Numbered from the stretch's first letter, positions 7,054 to 16,784 are shown. The stretch is DNA of 64,000 bases from Schlegelella_A sp965246805 (GCA_965246805.1 CBDFFO010000005.1:1-64000); one strand, 5' to 3'. The notes: generated from the sequence alone by a model not told the origin. Numbers and translations: made by a program.

Positions 7054-9708
7054 ATGACTCCCGACAGCGGCTTCGTCCAGGTGCGCGGTGCGCGCGAGCA
7101 CAACCTGAAGAACGTCGACGTCGATGTGCCACGCAACGCGATCGTGGTGTTCACCGGCGTGTCAGGGTCGGGCAAGTCTTCGCTTGCCTTCGGCACGCTG
7201 TACGCGGAGGCGCAGCGCCGCTACTTCGAATCGGTGGCGCCGTATGCGCGGCGCCTGATCGAACAGGTCGGGGTGCCCGAAGTCGATTCGATCGAGGGCC
7301 TGCCACCGGCCATCGCGCTGCAGCAGCAACGCGGCACGCCGACCGCACGCTCGTCGGTCGGCAGCGTCACCAGCTTGTCGAATCTGTTGCGCATGCTCTA
7401 TTCACGCGCCGGCCGCTACCCGCGCGGACAGCCGATGCTATACGCGGAAGACTTCTCGCCGAACACCGCCGAAGGCGCCTGCCCGACCTGCCACGGTCTC
7501 GGGCGTGTCTACGACGCGACCGAGCAGTCGATGGTGCCGGACGACACCCTGACGCTGCGCGAGCGGGCGATCGCGGCGTGGCCCTTGGCGTGGCAGGGCC
7601 AGAACCAGCGCGACATCGTCACCACGCTCGGCCATGACGTCGACGTGCCGTGGCGCGAGCTGCCGAAGAAGACGCGCGACTGGCTGCTCTTCACCGACGA
7701 GACGCCGACGGTACCGGTCTACGCGGGCTTCACGTTGCCCGAAGTGAAGGAGGCGCTCAGGTGCAAGCTCGCGCCGAGCTACCAGGGCACGTTCACCGGC
7801 GCACGGCGCTACGTATTGCACACGCATGCGACGACGCAAAGCGCGCTCATCAAGGCCCGGGTGGCCAAGTACATCGTCGGTTCGGCCTGCCCGACGTGCG
7901 ATGGCAAGCGACTGAAGCGCGAAGCCCTGGCAGTGACGTTCGAAGGCTTCGACATCGGCGCGCTGTCGCAGCTGCCGATGCGCGCGCTGGCGAACGTGCT
8001 GAGGCCGGTCGCGACGAGCGCCGAGGGCGCTGCGGGAGCGCGGTCGGAAGCCCGCACCGTGGCGCCCGCGGACGATGGTGACACCCTCGATCGCGCCACC
8101 GCCGAGCGCGCGGTCGATGCCCGCGTCGCCGCCGGTGGTTCGGCGCACAAGGCGGCTCCCGACGTGCGCCGCACCCCCCATCGATCGGTCGAGAAGGTGC
8201 TGGCGGCGCGGCAGCTGGCGCGCGCACTGCTCGACCGTCTCGACGCCTTGCTCGCGCTCGGTCTGGGTTACCTGGCCGTCGACCGCAGCACACCGACGCT
8301 CTCGCCCGGCGAGCTGCAGCGGCTGCGCCTCGCGACGCAGCTCGGCTCGCACCTGTTCGGCGTGGTCTATGTGCTGGACGAACCGTCCGCCGGCCTGCAC
8401 CCGGCCGATGGCGAGGCGCTTTTCGCCGCGCTCGAGCGCTTGAAAGCCGCCGGCAATTCGCTCTTCGTCGTCGAACACGACCTCGACATCGTGCGGCGTG
8501 CCGACTGGCTGGTCGATGTCGGGCCGGCGGCCGGCGAACTGGGCGGTCGGGTGCTTTACAGCGGCCCGCCTGCGGGGCTCGCCGGCATCGAGGCGTCGGT
8601 GACGCGCCGCCATCTGTTCCCGACCGAGTTGCGCGAAAGCGAGCGACCGAAGCGCGCGCCGCACGGCTGGCTGCACCTCGCCGGCGTGACGCGCAACAAT
8701 CTGAGGAGCCTCGATGCCGCGTTCCCGCTCGGCTGCTTCACGACCGTGACCGGGGTGTCGGGCTCCGGCAAGTCAAGCCTTGTCAGCCAGGCGCTGCTCG
8801 AGCTCGTGGCCGATCGTCTGGGCACCGAGGTGCCTGTCGATGACGATGGCGCCGATGGACAGGGGCTCGATGCCGAACCGGCCGCCGTCGGGGACGGCCA
8901 GCTCACCGGCGATGCCGATGCCATCCGTCGGCTCGTCAAGGTCGATCAGAAACCGATCGGGCGCACGCCACGCTCCAACCTCGCCACGTACACCGGCCTC
9001 TTCGACGCCGTGCGCAAACTCTTCGCGGCTACCGCCGAGGCACGCAAGCGCCGCTTCGACGCCGGCCGCTTTTCGTTCAACGTGGCCAAGGGTCGCTGCG
9101 CGACCTGCGAAGGCGAGGGCTTCGTCTCGGTCGAGCTGCTCTTCCTGCCGAGCGTCTATGCGCCATGCCCGACGTGCCACGGTGCACGCTACAACGCCGA
9201 GACCCTGCAGGTGCGATGGCACGAAAAGCACATCGCCGACGTGCTGGCGATGACGGTCGACGCGGCGGCCGCATTCTTCGTCGACGAGCCTTCCGTTCAG
9301 CGGTCGCTGCTCGTGCTGCGGGACATCGGCCTCGGCTACTTGCGGCTCGGCCAGCCGGCCACGGAACTCTCCGGCGGCGAAGCCCAGCGCATCAAGCTAG
9401 CGACCGAACTGCAACGCCAGCAACGCGGCGCGACGCTCTACGTGCTCGATGAGCCGACGACGGGTCTGCATGCAGCCGACGTCGACCGGCTCCTGGTCCA
9501 GCTCGGTGCGCTGGTCGACGCCGGCAACACGGTCGTCGTGGTCGAGCACGACATGCGCGTCGCCGCCGGCAGCGACTGGGTCATCGACATGGGGCCCGGC
9601 GCGGGCGACGAAGGGGGCCGCATCGTGGCAGCCGGGTCGCCGTCGGAGGTGGCGCGCGCGAAGGGCAGTCGCACCGCCGCTTACCTCGACATGGCCCTTG
9701 TGCGTTGA
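7054..9708 (+). CDS. UvrA-like ABC ATPase lacking the UvrB-binding domain
   Basis: An 884-residue soluble double ABC ATPase of the UvrA family. Walker A motifs GVSGSGKSS lie at about residues 35-43 and 568-576. The second signature LSGGEAQR is normal, while the first reads LSPGELQR (near 416). The C-terminal zinc module is intact (CATC about 682, then CPTC). The region after Walker A1 jumps from SNLLRMLYSRAG (about 110-120) straight to the second half of zinc module 1 (CPTC, 143-146). The UvrB-binding domain and the first Cys pair are therefore missing. This fits UvrA paralogues (UvrA2/drug-resistance type) rather than the repair UvrA. A low-complexity Ala-rich insert lies near 330-385. ATG 7054 begins the conserved domain. 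Confidence 0.85.
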   Translation: MTPDSGFVQVRGAREHNLKNVDVDVPRNAIVVFTGVSGSGKSSLAFGTLYAEAQRRYFESVAPYARRLIEQVGVPEVDSIEGLPPAIALQQQRGTPTARSSVGSVTSLSNLLRMLYSRAGRYPRGQPMLYAEDFSPNTAEGACPTCHGLGRVYDATEQSMVPDDTLTLRERAIAAWPLAWQGQNQRDIVTTLGHDVDVPWRELPKKTRDWLLFTDETPTVPVYAGFTLPEVKEALRCKLAPSYQGTFTGARRYVLHTHATTQSALIKARVAKYIVGSACPTCDGKRLKREALAVTFEGFDIGALSQLPMRALANVLRPVATSAEGAAGARSEARTVAPADDGDTLDRATAERAVDARVAAGGSAHKAAPDVRRTPHRSVEKVLAARQLARALLDRLDALLALGLGYLAVDRSTPTLSPGELQRLRLATQLGSHLFGVVYVLDEPSAGLHPADGEALFAALERLKAAGNSLFVVEHDLDIVRRADWLVDVGPAAGELGGRVLYSGPPAGLAGIEASVTRRHLFPTELRESERPKRAPHGWLHLAGVTRNNLRSLDAAFPLGCFTTVTGVSGSGKSSLVSQALLELVADRLGTEVPVDDDGADGQGLDAEPAAVGDGQLTGDADAIRRLVKVDQKPIGRTPRSNLATYTGLFDAVRKLFAATAEARKRRFDAGRFSFNVAKGRCATCEGEGFVSVELLFLPSVYAPCPTCHGARYNAETLQVRWHEKHIADVLAMTVDAAAAFFVDEPSVQRSLLVLRDIGLGYLRLGQPATELSGGEAQRIKLATELQRQQRGATLYVLDEPTTGLHAADVDRLLVQLGALVDAGNTVVVVEHDMRVAAGSDWVIDMGPGAGDEGGRIVAAGSPSEVARAKGSRTAAYLDMALVR

Positions 9709-9736
9709 CCGATTCGCCCGCCCTGCGAGGAGCGCC

Positions 9737-10987
9737 TCAACGCGTGCGTGCACGCATCGATGCCGGGTGCCCGGGCAGTGCGAAGGCCTTCCCGGTGTCG
9801 ATGATCGTGTCGCCCTCGACACGCAAGATCGAGACGTTCTGATCGATGAAGTTGCCCACGTAGATGTAGCGGCCGTCGTTGCTGAAGTCCACGCCTTCCG
9901 GCAAGCCCTTCACGATCACCTCGTTGGTCTTCGTGACCGTCTTGCCGACGATCTTCATCGCGACGACGCTGCCGTTGCGGTTGTAGAAGTCCGCGTCGAC
10001 TGCCGCATTGGAGCCGCGCAACAGCAGCGCCACCGCCAACCGGCCGGTCGGGCTGATCGCGATGCCTTCGGGCCCGTCGCCCACAACGACCTTGTCGATC
10101 ACGTGCGGTACCTTCGACTCGAGATCGATCACGCTCACCGTGTCGATGTTGCCGTCGGCCGCGCCCGCGTTGCCGTTGTCGGCGCTGAGCGCGATGCGTC
10201 CATCCGGCGTCACGTCGGCGTTATACGGCCACAAGCCGACGTAGGCATCGACCTTCGCGTACGTGACCTTCTCGCCGTTCACGTCGAGCATGGCGATCTT
10301 GTGACCGGGGAACTTGGTCGCGATCGCGCGCGTTCCGTCGGGCGTGAACACCACGTGCGAGACCTGCTCGCCGATCACGACCGTGTCGATCAACGTCACC
10401 GTTTTTCCTTTGATGCGCAGCACGCTCACCGAACCATCGGCGCGGTTGGCGATGAGCGCCAGCGTGCCGGCCCGGTTGATCGCCAGGCCCGACGGCTGCT
10501 TGCCGACGATGACCGTGTCGATCAGCTTCGGTGGCGTCGCTTCCAGATCGATCACCCAGAGCCGGTTGTCGGGCACCGGCTTCCACGCGGCGCCATCGGC
10601 CACCATGTCGAGCGAGTTGGCGACGATGGCTAGCTTTTCGTCGGGCGTGATCGCGAGGTTGGTCGGCGGCCCAGCGATGGTGTTCATCAGCGGCATGGTG
10701 GCGAGCGTCCTGGGCGCGAGCGGATCGCTGCCGATGTCGACGACCATGACAGTGTCGCGCCCGGGCGCCCCGAACAAGACGCGACCCGCAGGGTCCCAGC
10801 TTTGCTTCTCGTCGTTGCCGATGATCATCAACTCGCGTTTGGCCGAGCCCGATGCCATCGGCATCGAGGACATCGGTGGCGTGGCCGCACATGCAGTGAG
10901 CAGTGCGATCGCGATGGACAGGCCGCCCCCGCACAGCGCCAGTCGCGCCGCGGAAGATGGGGAACGGATTTCGTGCGTGCGCTTCAT
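9737..10987 (-). CDS. Beta-propeller lipoprotein (YVTN/lactonase-like)
   Basis: A 416-residue exported protein. The N-terminus has a lipobox-type signal (IALLTAC, Cys near residue 32), so it is predicted to be lipid-anchored. The rest is a seven-bladed-propeller pattern with repeated ITPDEKLAIVAN, INRAGTLALIANR, FTPDGTRAIATK and ISPTGRLAVALL units, interleaved with VIDLE and TVIVGKQPSGL segments. The function is not known; related proteins are annotated as YVTN repeat or lactonase-like. ATG 10987 is chosen because the signal peptide starts there, and the longer frame to 11266 has no coding character. It is distinct from the propeller at 652-1881. Confidence 0.82.
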   Translation of the reverse strand: MKRTHEIRSPSSAARLALCGGGLSIAIALLTACAATPPMSSMPMASGSAKRELMIIGNDEKQSWDPAGRVLFGAPGRDTVMVVDIGSDPLAPRTLATMPLMNTIAGPPTNLAITPDEKLAIVANSLDMVADGAAWKPVPDNRLWVIDLEATPPKLIDTVIVGKQPSGLAINRAGTLALIANRADGSVSVLRIKGKTVTLIDTVVIGEQVSHVVFTPDGTRAIATKFPGHKIAMLDVNGEKVTYAKVDAYVGLWPYNADVTPDGRIALSADNGNAGAADGNIDTVSVIDLESKVPHVIDKVVVGDGPEGIAISPTGRLAVALLLRGSNAAVDADFYNRNGSVVAMKIVGKTVTKTNEVIVKGLPEGVDFSNDGRYIYVGNFIDQNVSILRVEGDTIIDTGKAFALPGHPASMRARTR

Positions 10988-11136
10988 GGCGTTCCTGGTT
11001 TGTGGGTTGCGGCGAGCCATGGCCCGCCCGGCGTCGGCTCTAGGCGTCTGTCGAGCGCGATGCCGCCCGAACATGCGCTCTTCGCTGCGCCGGCGCAAGC
11101 GCGGAAACGCGTGCGTAAGGTACCGCCCCGGGCGCC

Positions 11137-12357
11137 TCAGGGCAACGCGTCCTGCAACGTGATCGTGTCGAAGTCGGCGCGTTGCCAGAAGGCCCTGAGC
11201 GCGGGTGCCGGTTCGAGCAGCAAGGCTTTCAGCAACGGCTTGATCGGCGTGGTCGCCGGGTCGCACAGCAGCACGTAGCGGGGCACGCCCGCCTCGTCGA
11301 GCACACCCAGCCAGTCGAGCCCCACCAGGGCGTCGAGCACCGGCATGCTCTGCAGCGGATCGATGTGCAGCCGATCCGAGATGTGCGTCGCGGTGATGCC
11401 GTGCTCGCCCTTGACGCGCGCCTTCACCAGCTGGTTCAGCACCGCCAGCGCGATGTGAAACCGCGAGCCCGGGTTCTCCGACCAGCGTGCGATGTTCTTG
11501 CGAAGCGCCGGTGAATAGGCGGCAACGACCGCGCCGAGCAATACGATGATCCAGCTCGAGTAGATCCAGACCAGCAAGATCGGCAACGTCGCGAACGCGC
11601 CATAGACGACCGCGTAGGTCGGCACGCGCGACAGGTAGAGCGCGAGCAACTGACGCGCCACCGCGAAGCCGATCGCCACGAAGAGGCCACCGGCGAACGC
11701 ATGGCGCCAGCGCACGTGCGTGTTGGGCACGTAATGAAAGAGCGCGCTGACACCACCGGCGACGACGAAGAATTCGGCCGTGCGCAGCAGCAGGTTGAAG
11801 ATGTGCGGGATGGCGTCGACCAGCCCGCGCGACGCCGAGATGGCGTACGACGTGAACGTGAGGCTCATGCCCATCAGCAACGGCCCGAGCGTGGCGGCCG
11901 ACCAGTAGACGAGCACGCGTTGCGCGATCGGCCGCGGCTGGCGCACGCGCCAGATCGCATTCAGAGCCCGGTCGATCGTCAACATCATCGCGAGCGCACT
12001 GGCCACGAGCGCACCCAGTCCGACGATACCGAGCCGACTCGCACGGCTCGAAAACTGCGTGAGCGCGCCCAGGACCGCCTGCGAAATGCCTTCGGGAATC
12101 AGCGACTTCAGCAAGTACTGCTGCAGCGCTCCCTGCAGCGTCGAGAACATCGGGAAGGCCGAGAAGATCGCGAGCATCACCGTCACGAGCGGCACGACCG
12201 AGATCAGGGTCGTGAATGTGAGGCCCCCAGCGGTCACCGCGAGACGGTCTTCACGGAAGCGCTGCCCGAGCGTGCGGGCGGTGTTGTACCAGGCCCAGCG
12301 CTCGCGCGCGGCGAACATGCGCTGCAGGCGCGTTCGCCAGTGGCGCCAGGCGATCAT
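11137..12357 (-). CDS. YihY/BrkB-family inner-membrane protein
   Basis: A 406-residue polytopic membrane protein, once misnamed ribonuclease BN. The N-terminal two thirds hold about six membrane helices with the family motif LAVTAGGLTFTTLISVVPL and the AFATLPILLVWIYSSWIIVLLGA segment. A cytoplasmic C-terminal part (about residues 285-400) resembles a winged-helix module, as in the longer proteobacterial members. The biochemical role is unknown. It is divergent from the DUF2069 gene, a pairing often seen in betaproteobacteria. ATG 12357 (MIAWRHW) is preferred, because starting further upstream would run over the divergent neighbour. Confidence 0.9.
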   Translation of the reverse strand: MIAWRHWRTRLQRMFAARERWAWYNTARTLGQRFREDRLAVTAGGLTFTTLISVVPLVTVMLAIFSAFPMFSTLQGALQQYLLKSLIPEGISQAVLGALTQFSSRASRLGIVGLGALVASALAMMLTIDRALNAIWRVRQPRPIAQRVLVYWSAATLGPLLMGMSLTFTSYAISASRGLVDAIPHIFNLLLRTAEFFVVAGGVSALFHYVPNTHVRWRHAFAGGLFVAIGFAVARQLLALYLSRVPTYAVVYGAFATLPILLVWIYSSWIIVLLGAVVAAYSPALRKNIARWSENPGSRFHIALAVLNQLVKARVKGEHGITATHISDRLHIDPLQSMPVLDALVGLDWLGVLDEAGVPRYVLLCDPATTPIKPLLKALLLEPAPALRAFWQRADFDTITLQDALP

Positions 12358-12397
12358 GGCGACGTCTGCGAAATCATTGCTGGCATGATAGTCAACG

Positions 12398-12778
12398 ATG
12401 AAAAAAACCCCTGCCGAATGGCCTCGTGACGTCGCACGCGCTCGACAGCTGGCGTTGTGCAGCACGCTGATGCTGATCGCGCTTGGCCTTGCGTGGGAGC
12501 TCTGGCTCGCACCGACCGGTCGTGGCACGCTGGCGTTGAAGGTCGTGCCGCTGTTGTTCGCCGTGCACGGGCTCGCGAGCCATCGTCTCTACACCTACCG
12601 CTGGATGAGCTTGCTGATCTGGCTCTACGCCGCGGAAGGCGCCGTGCGCGTGACCACCGATGTCGGATGGCGGGCGGTGCCCGCGGCCCTCGAACTCGTG
12701 CTCGGTCTGATGGTGTTTGCCGGTTGCGGCCTCTACGTTCGGGCCCGCCTGCGCCACGCGAGGGTGGCCGCGGCGTGA
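12398..12778 (+). CDS. DUF2069 small membrane protein
   Basis: A 126-residue protein with about four hydrophobic helices. The conserved core (LPLLFAVHGL-like VVPLLFAVHGLAS, YTYRWMSLLIWLYAAEGAVR, then ALELVLGLMVFAGCGLYVRA) matches the DUF2069 family of inner-membrane proteins of unknown function. It sits 40 bases from the divergent yihY-like gene. Its stop overlaps the GTG start of the downstream FAD oxidase (GTGA), so those two are probably cotranscribed. Confidence 0.85.
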   Translation: MKKTPAEWPRDVARARQLALCSTLMLIALGLAWELWLAPTGRGTLALKVVPLLFAVHGLASHRLYTYRWMSLLIWLYAAEGAVRVTTDVGWRAVPAALELVLGLMVFAGCGLYVRARLRHARVAAA

Positions 12779-14178
12779 CCGCGTTGCTCCAGTCGCTGCG
12801 GGCAGCCGTCGGCGACGCGAATGTGCTGGTGGGCGACGGGCTCGATGCCTATGAGGTCGATTGGCGCAAACGCTACCCGGGCAAGGCTCTCGCGGTGGTG
12901 CGCCCGGGCGATGCGGGCCAAGTCGCTGCCGCCGTGCGCGCATGCGCCGCGCACGGCACGGCGATCGTCACGCAAGGCGGCAACACGGGGCTCGTCGGCG
13001 GCTCGACGCCCGATGGCAGCGGCACGCAGGTCGTGTTGAGCCTCAACCGGATGAACCTCGTGCGCGCGGTCGATGTGGCCAATGCGAGCATGACGGTCGA
13101 TGCCGGTTGCGTGCTGCAGGTGGCTCAACACGCCGCCGATGAACAGGGCCTGTTGCTGGCGTTGAGCCTCGCGGCCGAAGGAAGCTGCACCGTGGGCGGC
13201 AACCTAGCGACCAACGCCGGCGGCACGCAGGTGCTTCGCTACGGCAACGCGCGCGAGCAATGTCTGGGGCTCGAATTCGTGACCGCCGATGGCGCCGTCT
13301 GCGACCTGCTCGGCGGCCTTCGCAAGGACAACACCGGCTACGACCTGCGCGACCTGCTGATCGGCAGCGAAGGCACGCTCGCGGTGATCACCGGCGCGAC
13401 GTTGAAGCTGCACCCGCGCCCGATCGCGACGATGACGGCGTTGGTCACGCTGGCGACGATGCCTGCCGCCGTCGAACTGCTCGGCCTCGCACAGCAGCGC
13501 CTGGGGCCGGCGCTCACCGGTTTCGAGGTGATGGGCGCCTTCGCGCTCGGTCTCGTGGCGCGCCACTTTCCACGGATCCGGCAGCCGCTCGAGGCCGCGC
13601 CCTGGACCGCGCTGATCGAACTCTCCGATCATGACAGCACCGCCCATGCGACCTACGCGCTCGAGCAACTGCTCGAAGCGGCGATGGACCGCGGCATCAC
13701 GACCGACGCGGCCGTCGCCGCGAGCATCGAGCAATCGAACCAGCTGTGGCACTTACGCGAAACGATCCCGCTCGCCCAGGCCCTGGAGGGCACGAACATC
13801 AAACACGACATCGCACTGCCGGTCTCATGCATCGCGGCGTTCGTCGAGTCGACCGACGCGGCGCTGTTGCGTGCCTTCCCCGGCATACGCCTCGTCAACT
13901 TCGGCCACCTGGGCGACGGCAACCTGCATTACAACGTGCAGTGCCCCGAGGGCATCGACGCCGCCGAATTCCTGCACCGTTTCGAACCGGCGGTGAACGC
14001 CCTGGTCTTCGATGCGGTGAGTGCGAACGGTGGTTCGATCTCGGCCGAGCACGGCATCGGCGTGCAGAAGCGCGAGGAGTTGACGCGCCGGAAGTCCCCG
14101 GTGGCATTGCAGATGATGCGTTCGATCAAGGCAGCGCTCGATCCGCAGGGCCTCTTCAACCCGGGTCGACTGCTGTGA
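12775..14178 (+). CDS. FAD-linked oxidase, GlcD / D-2-hydroxyacid dehydrogenase type
   Basis: A 467-residue flavoenzyme of the VAO family, predicted to oxidise a D-2-hydroxyacid such as D-lactate, glycolate or D-2-hydroxyglutarate. The FAD-binding half shows VTQGGNTGLVGGS, the GSCTVGGNLATNAGG segment and LLIGSEGTLAVIT. The C-terminal cap has the metal/substrate motif NFGHLGDGNLHYNV and the closing SAEHGIGVQKR. Substrate choice cannot be settled from sequence. No glcE/glcF genes follow, so it is not a classic glycolate oxidase operon. The start is GTG 12775, overlapping the DUF2069 stop by four bases. The upstream in-frame extension is antisense-like noise. Confidence 0.9.
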   Translation: MTALLQSLRAAVGDANVLVGDGLDAYEVDWRKRYPGKALAVVRPGDAGQVAAAVRACAAHGTAIVTQGGNTGLVGGSTPDGSGTQVVLSLNRMNLVRAVDVANASMTVDAGCVLQVAQHAADEQGLLLALSLAAEGSCTVGGNLATNAGGTQVLRYGNAREQCLGLEFVTADGAVCDLLGGLRKDNTGYDLRDLLIGSEGTLAVITGATLKLHPRPIATMTALVTLATMPAAVELLGLAQQRLGPALTGFEVMGAFALGLVARHFPRIRQPLEAAPWTALIELSDHDSTAHATYALEQLLEAAMDRGITTDAAVAASIEQSNQLWHLRETIPLAQALEGTNIKHDIALPVSCIAAFVESTDAALLRAFPGIRLVNFGHLGDGNLHYNVQCPEGIDAAEFLHRFEPAVNALVFDAVSANGGSISAEHGIGVQKREELTRRKSPVALQMMRSIKAALDPQGLFNPGRLL

Positions 14179-14191
14179 CGCATCTTCCGGA

Positions 14192-14659
14192 CTACTGAAG
14201 TCGACCCTTCAGCGCATCGGGCACCTGGATCGAGACCACCTCGATGCCTTCATCGCGCAGCGCCTCGGCGTCTTCTTGGGTCGCCTGGCCGCGGATCGCG
14301 CGTTCCGCGGTTTCGCCGTGATGGATGCGGCGCGCTTCTTCCGCGAAGCGCGGGCCGACGTCTTCGGTGTTGGCGAGGACATGCCGCAGGGCCTGCATCC
14401 AGCCGGCCTGCAGGCCGGCGGGCGTCGGCATCTTCGACGCGGCAGCAGACGCTCGGCCGGCCTCGTCGGCGACAGGCACCGCACTTGTCGCCTTCGACAC
14501 GCCTAGCCGCGGTGCGCTCGGCAAGCGGGTGATCCCGCGATCGCGACAGAGCGGGCAATCGACCAGGCCGCGCTCGATCTGCGAGCGGAAATCGTCTTCC
14601 GAAGCGAACCAGCCTTCGAAGCGATGATCGTGGCTGCAACGCAGGTCGAGCACTTTCAT
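14192..14659 (-). CDS. DUF1178 protein
   Basis: A 155-residue protein of unknown function. It opens with MKVLDLRCSHDHRFEGWF and then has SEDDF, CPLCRDRGITRLPSAPR, the usual DUF1178 start with a possible zinc-binding CxxC. The middle is Ala-rich and variable. The C-terminal half (TEDVGPRFAEEARRIHHGE) is conserved in the family. It overlaps the Nudix gene by four bases (ATGA) and follows nuoN through that gene, a common betaproteobacterial order. ATG 14659 is chosen from the overlap and the family start. Confidence 0.88.
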   Translation of the reverse strand: MKVLDLRCSHDHRFEGWFASEDDFRSQIERGLVDCPLCRDRGITRLPSAPRLGVSKATSAVPVADEAGRASAAASKMPTPAGLQAGWMQALRHVLANTEDVGPRFAEEARRIHHGETAERAIRGQATQEDAEALRDEGIEVVSIQVPDALKGRLQ

Positions 14660-15279
14660 GTCGAGGGCTTCGAGACGGCCAGCGGCGCGGCGTCGACGGA
14701 TTGCCAATGCAAAGGCCAGCGCCCTTCTCGCCATTGCCGCCACCATAGCATCGCGACCATCGTCTTTGCGTCGGTCAGCACGCCTGCGGCGGCCGAGGCC
14801 TCGAGGTCTTCGGGGCTCGCGTCAAAGACCTCGAGGAATTCGCCGGCATCGAGCTGGGCACTGCCTGCGGTCACGCCGCGTGCGAACCAGATCTCGATGC
14901 CTTCAGTCGAATAGGCGATCGCGTTGTGCATGATGCCGGCGCGGGCCCACTCGCGAGCGCGGTAGCCGGTCTCTTCGGCCAGTTCGCGGATGCCGCAACG
15001 CCACGGCGGCTCGCCCGTGTCGATCTTGCCGGCGGGGAACTCGATCATCGCCTGGCCGATCGGGTAGCGCCATTGGCGTTCGACAATCGCGCGGCCATCG
15101 TCGCGCAACGCGACGACCACGACCGCGCCCGGGTGCACGATGTACTCGCGGTACGTGAGCTGGCCGTCCGGCATGCGGACCTGGTCGCGCCGGACATCGA
15201 GAAACCGTCCCCGCCAGGCCTCGTGCGGCTCGACGCAGGTCTCGCGCAGATGGGATTCGTCGATCAGCGGCTCGATCAT
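14656..15279 (-). CDS. Nudix hydrolase (ADP-ribose pyrophosphatase type)
   Basis: A 207-residue hydrolase. The complete Nudix box is visible at about residues 83-105 (G-x5-E-x7-RELAEETGY), coordinating the divalent metal for cleavage of a nucleoside diphosphate derivative. The preceding VVVVALRDDGRAIVERQWRYP and MIEFPAGKIDTGE segments resemble ADP-ribose pyrophosphatases. It lies 16 bases after nuoN and overlaps the DUF1178 gene, so it is probably the tail of the nuo transcript. A role in clearing ADP-ribose or NAD-derived products would fit next to an NADH dehydrogenase operon, but this is inference. Confidence 0.88.
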   Translation of the reverse strand: MIEPLIDESHLRETCVEPHEAWRGRFLDVRRDQVRMPDGQLTYREYIVHPGAVVVVALRDDGRAIVERQWRYPIGQAMIEFPAGKIDTGEPPWRCGIRELAEETGYRAREWARAGIMHNAIAYSTEGIEIWFARGVTAGSAQLDAGEFLEVFDASPEDLEASAAAGVLTDAKTMVAMLWWRQWREGRWPLHWQSVDAAPLAVSKPST

Positions 15280-15295
15280 GCGACCCTCGCGCGGG

Positions 15296-16765
15296 TCAGG
15301 TCTCGAACATCTTCTGGATCGCCTGCGAGCATAGCGTCATCAGGCCGCTCGGCAAGACGCCGAGTGCGAGCACGGCGATGCCGTTCAGCGACAGAATGAA
15401 CCCCACGTCGCGGCCGGCCGCGACTGGCGCCGGGTCGACCGGCTCGTCGAAGAACATGACCTTGACGATGCGCAGGTAGTAGAACGCGCCGAGCAGCGAC
15501 AGCATCACCGCGGCGACCGCGAGCCCGATGTATCCGGTCACGTTGGTCGACACCACCGACTGAAGCACCGCGAGCTTGGCGTAGAAGCCGACGGTCGGCG
15601 GGATGCCGGCGAGCGAGAACATGAAGATCGCCATCACACACGCGAACCACGGGCTGCGCTTCGCGAGGCCCTTGAAGTCGTCGATCGTCTCGGCCTCATG
15701 GCCGCGGCGCGACAGCAGCATGATCATGCCGAACGTGCCGAGCGACGTGAGCACGTCGGTGATCACGTAGAACATCGCCGAGCTGTAGCCGTTCGACGCC
15801 GAATACGTGTTGTTGCTGACGACCGAGGTCGTGAGGCCGAGCAGCATGAAGCCGATCTGCGCGATGGTCGAGTACGCCAGCATGCGCTTGATGTTGGTCT
15901 GCGCGATGGCGGCGAGGTTTCCGATCGCCATCGACGCAACCGAGAGCAGGATCACCATCTGCTGCCAGTCGGGTGCGAGGCCGATCATGCCTTCGACGAG
16001 CAGGCGGATGCTGATCGCGAACGCGGCGAGCTTCGGCGCACCGCCGACCATCAGGGTCACGGCTGTCGGCGCGCCCTGGTAGACGTCGGGCACCCACATG
16101 TGGAACGGCACCGCGCCGAGTTTGAACGCCAGACCGGAGACGATGAAGACCGTCGCGAGGATCAGCACCGCGCGCGCCGGCTGGCCGGTGTTGATGGCCT
16201 TGAACACCTCGGCGATCTCGAGCGAGCCAGTCGCGCCGTACATCATCGAGAGGCCGTAGAGCAGGAAACCGCTCGCGAGCGCGCCCAGCACGAAATACTT
16301 CATCGCGGCTTCGGTCGCACCGAGATCGTCGCGCCGCATCGCGACCATCGCATAGAGGCTCAGCGACATCAGCTCGAGGCCGAGGTAGACGACGAGGAAG
16401 TTGTTCGCCGCCATCATCACCAGAATGCCGAGCAGCGAGAACATCGAGAGCGTGAAAAGCTCTCCCTTGAGCATTTCGCGCACGGCCGCGTAGGGCCGCG
16501 CGTAGACGAGCGCGACCATCACCGCAAGGGTGGCGAAGGCGCCCAGCAGGTGGCCCATCGGATCGGCGACGACCATCCGCTGCATGGCGTAGAGCGTGAA
16601 GCCGCTGAAGTAGTACTGGAATTGCAGCACGCAGACGCCGGCAAGCGATGCCTGAGCGAGCCAGTAGGTGAGCTTCTTCGACGGGCCGGACCAGAGGTCG
16701 ACCATCGCAATCACGCAGGTCATCGCGAGCAGCGCGATTTCAGGGTAGACAGCGGACCAGTTCAT
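15296..16765 (-). CDS. nuoN: NADH-quinone oxidoreductase subunit N
   Basis: A 489-residue proton-pumping, antiporter-like subunit of complex I. Multiple membrane helices, the conserved ELMSLSLYAM segment, AMKYFVLGALASGFLLYG and the FKLGAVPFHMWVPDVYQGAPT motif with the channel Lys identify NuoN. It is the last nuo gene, starting 19 bases after nuoM. ATG 16765 (MNWSAVYPEIALL) matches the family start, and the 16-residue upstream extension is basic and unlike it. Confidence 0.96.
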   Translation of the reverse strand: MNWSAVYPEIALLAMTCVIAMVDLWSGPSKKLTYWLAQASLAGVCVLQFQYYFSGFTLYAMQRMVVADPMGHLLGAFATLAVMVALVYARPYAAVREMLKGELFTLSMFSLLGILVMMAANNFLVVYLGLELMSLSLYAMVAMRRDDLGATEAAMKYFVLGALASGFLLYGLSMMYGATGSLEIAEVFKAINTGQPARAVLILATVFIVSGLAFKLGAVPFHMWVPDVYQGAPTAVTLMVGGAPKLAAFAISIRLLVEGMIGLAPDWQQMVILLSVASMAIGNLAAIAQTNIKRMLAYSTIAQIGFMLLGLTTSVVSNNTYSASNGYSSAMFYVITDVLTSLGTFGMIMLLSRRGHEAETIDDFKGLAKRSPWFACVMAIFMFSLAGIPPTVGFYAKLAVLQSVVSTNVTGYIGLAVAAVMLSLLGAFYYLRIVKVMFFDEPVDPAPVAAGRDVGFILSLNGIAVLALGVLPSGLMTLCSQAIQKMFET

Positions 16766-16784
16766 AGCGATGACGATGGCGCGT

